NCBI GenBank assembly: GCA_022866645.1
Contig: JALHUQ010000122.1
Span: 1 to 6,951, forward strand
DNA: 6,951 nt
DNA from: Woeseiaceae bacterium
Lineage (GTDB): Bacteria > Pseudomonadota > Gammaproteobacteria > Steroidobacterales > Woeseiaceae
Direction of reading: 5' to 3'
Of this stretch, positions 5,204 to 6,951 are shown piece after piece. Made by a program: the position numbers and the translations under genes. The notes under the pieces are model-generated. The model was not told the DNA's origin. It was given only the letters and a program-made list of their open reading frames with translations, and made no database searches. Within the stretch, counting starts at the first letter, position 1; each line of letters begins with the position of its first letter.

Positions 5204-6790
5204 ATGAACTGGTCCGATATAAACATGGGCGAAAATTCCTTGCCAGCTGACATTTCCAAGATCGGTGAGTCCGACGTATTCTTCCGAAATCTTCTGGAAT
5301 CCGCTCCGGATGCAATGATCATCGTCGACGATAGCGGGAAAATGTTGCTCGTCAATAAACAGGCCATGCGGATGTTCGGCTATGAGCGCGACGAGATGAT
5401 CGGTCAGAAAATCGAGTTGCTGCTACCCGGGCCCATTCGTGACAGGCATATCGGTCATCGAACGTCCTATGTTGAAGCCCCGAGACTCAGGCCCATGGGT
5501 CAGGATATCAACCTGATTGGCCTTCGCAAGGACGGCAGCGAAGTCCCTGTTGAGATCAGCCTGAGTCCCATCAAAACAGATAGCGGCAGATACATTTCCA
5601 GCGTTATCCGCGACGTTTCGGTGCGGCGACAGATGGAACAGGATCTCAATGCGGCCAGGGAAGCAGCAGAGCGGGCGAACAAGGCGAATAGCGCTTTTCT
5701 GGCGGCCGCGAGCCACGACCTCCGGCAGCCAGTACAGGCCTTGAGCCTTTTGAACGGCGCTTTGCGACGCACGGTCAAAGATGAGAAAGCGCTGTTGATG
5801 GTGCAACACCAGGACGCGTCCTTGACGGCAATGACGAACCTGTTGAATTCATTGCTGGACATCAGTCGCCTCGACGCCGGAGCGATCGTACCGGAGTGGG
5901 AAGATTTCCCGATGCAGCGGGTTATCGATCGGCTGTCAGCGGAGTTCGGCCGTCAGGCACATCAAAAGGGGTTGGCGTTTTCTTCCGAGTCCTGCGATGC
6001 GATTGTCCGCAGTGACCCAAACTTGCTCGCCGAGGTCGTCACCAATCTAGTGTCCAATGCGATTCGCTACACGGATAGCGGTGAGGTCAGGATGGTGTGT
6101 AAAGAGCGGGACGGTTATTGCCACCTGGAGGTGAGTGATACGGGCGTCGGCATCGAGGCCGACCAGCTCGACGCGATCTTTCGCGAATTTCACCAATGCA
6201 AATCGCCAGGAGCCAGCAAAGAGGGATTCGGTCTCGGGCTTGCGATCGTCCGTCGCCTGACCGATCTTCTTGATCATCGTATCGATGTCGAATCGGATCC
6301 CGGCAAAGGCTCCCGCTTCACCGTCGCCGTTCCAATCATTGCCGACATCGCCAGCTATGTTGACGACGAGTCGGCAGAGGATGCTGAATTGGTCGGCCGG
6401 GGCAGCGGGCTGATCATACTGATTGAAGACGACGTCAGCGTCGCCAATGCCTGGGGCTTGCTGCTGGAGGCTGAGGGTTACACGGTCGCAACCGCTGCAT
6501 CCGCGCAAGAGGCTAAAGCCCTGATCCATCACGTCACAGAGCCGCCGGTACTGCTGATTTCCGATTTCCATCTGCTGGATGGTTCAACCGGTGTGCAGAC
6601 CGTGAGCCTTATCCGCGAACATTACCAGTCAGATATTCCGGCCTTTATCGTCAGCGGTGATACGTCGAAAGTTGTCAAGGATTCCAGATTGATCGACAAC
6701 TGCACCTTGATGAGCAAGCCCGTCGACACAGCAAGGCTGCTTGCGGCCGCTCAATACGCCTCCCGTTCCGGCTGCGTGCCGCTGGACTAG
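5204..6790 (+). CDS. Soluble PAS-domain hybrid sensor histidine kinase with C-terminal receiver
   Basis: This 528-residue cytoplasmic protein has no membrane helix or signal peptide. A PAS domain fills about residues 25-140 (LLESAPDAMIIVDDSGKMLL onward, closing with VIRDVS), followed by a short coiled-coil linker (about 141-165). The dimerisation domain carries the phospho-acceptor H171 in SHDLRQPVQAL. The ATP-binding domain shows the N box (N281, N285), G1 box (DTGVGI, D312-G314) and G2 box (GFGLGL, 341-346). After an acidic linker comes a receiver (about 402-515) with acidic pocket D409/D410, phospho-acceptor D454, S484 and K505. Phosphate would pass from H171 to D454; the final output is unknown, as no Hpt or DNA-binding domain is present. 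H82 (IRDRHIGHR) aligns with the FixL haem-ligand histidine, but the distal Arg is not conserved. Divergence from ccoN suggests, without proving, oxygen or redox control. The ATG at 5204 has a weak ribosome-binding site; an ATG at 5225 is possible. Confidence 0.93.
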   Translation: MNWSDINMGENSLPADISKIGESDVFFRNLLESAPDAMIIVDDSGKMLLVNKQAMRMFGYERDEMIGQKIELLLPGPIRDRHIGHRTSYVEAPRLRPMGQDINLIGLRKDGSEVPVEISLSPIKTDSGRYISSVIRDVSVRRQMEQDLNAAREAAERANKANSAFLAAASHDLRQPVQALSLLNGALRRTVKDEKALLMVQHQDASLTAMTNLLNSLLDISRLDAGAIVPEWEDFPMQRVIDRLSAEFGRQAHQKGLAFSSESCDAIVRSDPNLLAEVVTNLVSNAIRYTDSGEVRMVCKERDGYCHLEVSDTGVGIEADQLDAIFREFHQCKSPGASKEGFGLGLAIVRRLTDLLDHRIDVESDPGKGSRFTVAVPIIADIASYVDDESAEDAELVGRGSGLIILIEDDVSVANAWGLLLEAEGYTVATAASAQEAKALIHHVTEPPVLLISDFHLLDGSTGVQTVSLIREHYQSDIPAFIVSGDTSKVVKDSRLIDNCTLMSKPVDTARLLAAAQYASRSGCVPLD

Positions 6791-6951
6791 CTGGCCATAA
6801 TTCGCAGCCAGCTCGTCGGCGATCTCGTGATCGCGACACCGATGATATAGGCGAAGACAGCCAACGCCCCGACAAATGCGATGATGCGAATCTGCATCGT
6901 CGCGCCGCGTTTGATCGCGAATGTTCCCAAAACGATGTAGATGATCAGACC
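6787..6951 (-). CDS. SirB2-family membrane protein, partial (C-terminal 54 residues)
   Basis: The visible part starts in mid-gene at the right edge and ends at a TAG at 6789-6787. It shows two membrane helices, roughly residues 1-13 (GLIIYIVLGTFAI) and 22-42 (the last one passing through AYIIGVAITRSP), separated by a basic KRGATMQIR loop. The YIVLGT-KRG loop and the AYIIGVAITRSP-W ending resemble the C-terminus of SirB2-family proteins, small four-helix membrane proteins whose biochemical role is not established despite the name (linked historically to Salmonella invasion gene expression). The stop overlaps that of the convergent kinase gene. It is unlikely to belong to the oxidase operon. 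The family call rests on remembered motif resemblance over a short segment. Confidence 0.75.
   Translation of the reverse strand, partial: GLIIYIVLGTFAIKRGATMQIRIIAFVGALAVFAYIIGVAITRSPTSWLRIMAS

Noticed and set aside
6047..6571. Minus-strand open frame (174 codons) opposite the kinase ATP-binding and receiver domains
   Set aside because: It overlaps conserved kinase motifs on the other strand and shows no family resemblance or ribosome-binding site.
1..6951. Mobile element, CRISPR array, tRNA or defence system
   Set aside because: No transposase or integrase motifs, direct repeat arrays, tRNA-like folds or defence-type genes were seen. The window is filled by respiratory, signalling and membrane-protein genes.

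Overview
The window looks like a stretch of proteobacterial chromosome, most likely gammaproteobacterial. It carries a complete ccoN-ccoO-ccoQ-ccoP set for a cbb3-type (C-family) haem-copper oxidase, then ccoG and the start of a fixH/ccoH-like gene, and a SirB2-family tail at the other end. Base composition is moderately GC-rich by eye and even across the window. No transposase, integrase, tRNA, rRNA, CRISPR array or long repeat was seen. The taxonomic placement is inferred from gene content and protein resemblance, not from a search.

Layout. Positions 1-4998 hold one tightly packed minus-strand operon. Read in transcription order it is ccoN (4998-3583), ccoO (3567-2959), ccoQ (2953-2786), ccoP (2786-1890), a small two-helix membrane protein of unknown function (1893-1594), ccoG (1590-208) and a fixH/ccoH-like gene cut by the left edge (200-1). 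Gaps are 15 bp or less and two junctions overlap (TGATG at ccoQ/ccoP, GTGA at ccoP/small gene), so transcription as one unit with translational coupling is likely. Positions 4999-5203 are a divergent control region. Positions 5204-6790 on the plus strand encode a soluble PAS-histidine kinase-receiver hybrid. Positions 6951-6787 on the minus strand are the C-terminal end of a SirB2-family membrane protein, whose stop codon overlaps the kinase stop.

How it fits together. CcoN, CcoO and CcoP form the membrane oxidase. Electrons enter through the c-haems of CcoP and CcoO and reach the haem b3-CuB site in CcoN, where oxygen is reduced and protons are pumped. CcoQ is the small accessory subunit. 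CcoG and FixH/CcoH serve assembly and copper handling. ccoI and ccoS, which usually follow, would lie past the left edge. The divergent kinase is well placed to control the operon, but its terminal receiver has no DNA-binding domain and no partner regulator is visible, so that link is inference.

The operon is largely textbook. The parts worth a second look are the small membrane protein between ccoP and ccoG, the divergent kinase whose PAS domain has a histidine at the FixL haem-ligand position, the TTG start of ccoN, and a control region with short palindromes but no recognisable FNR/ANR box.
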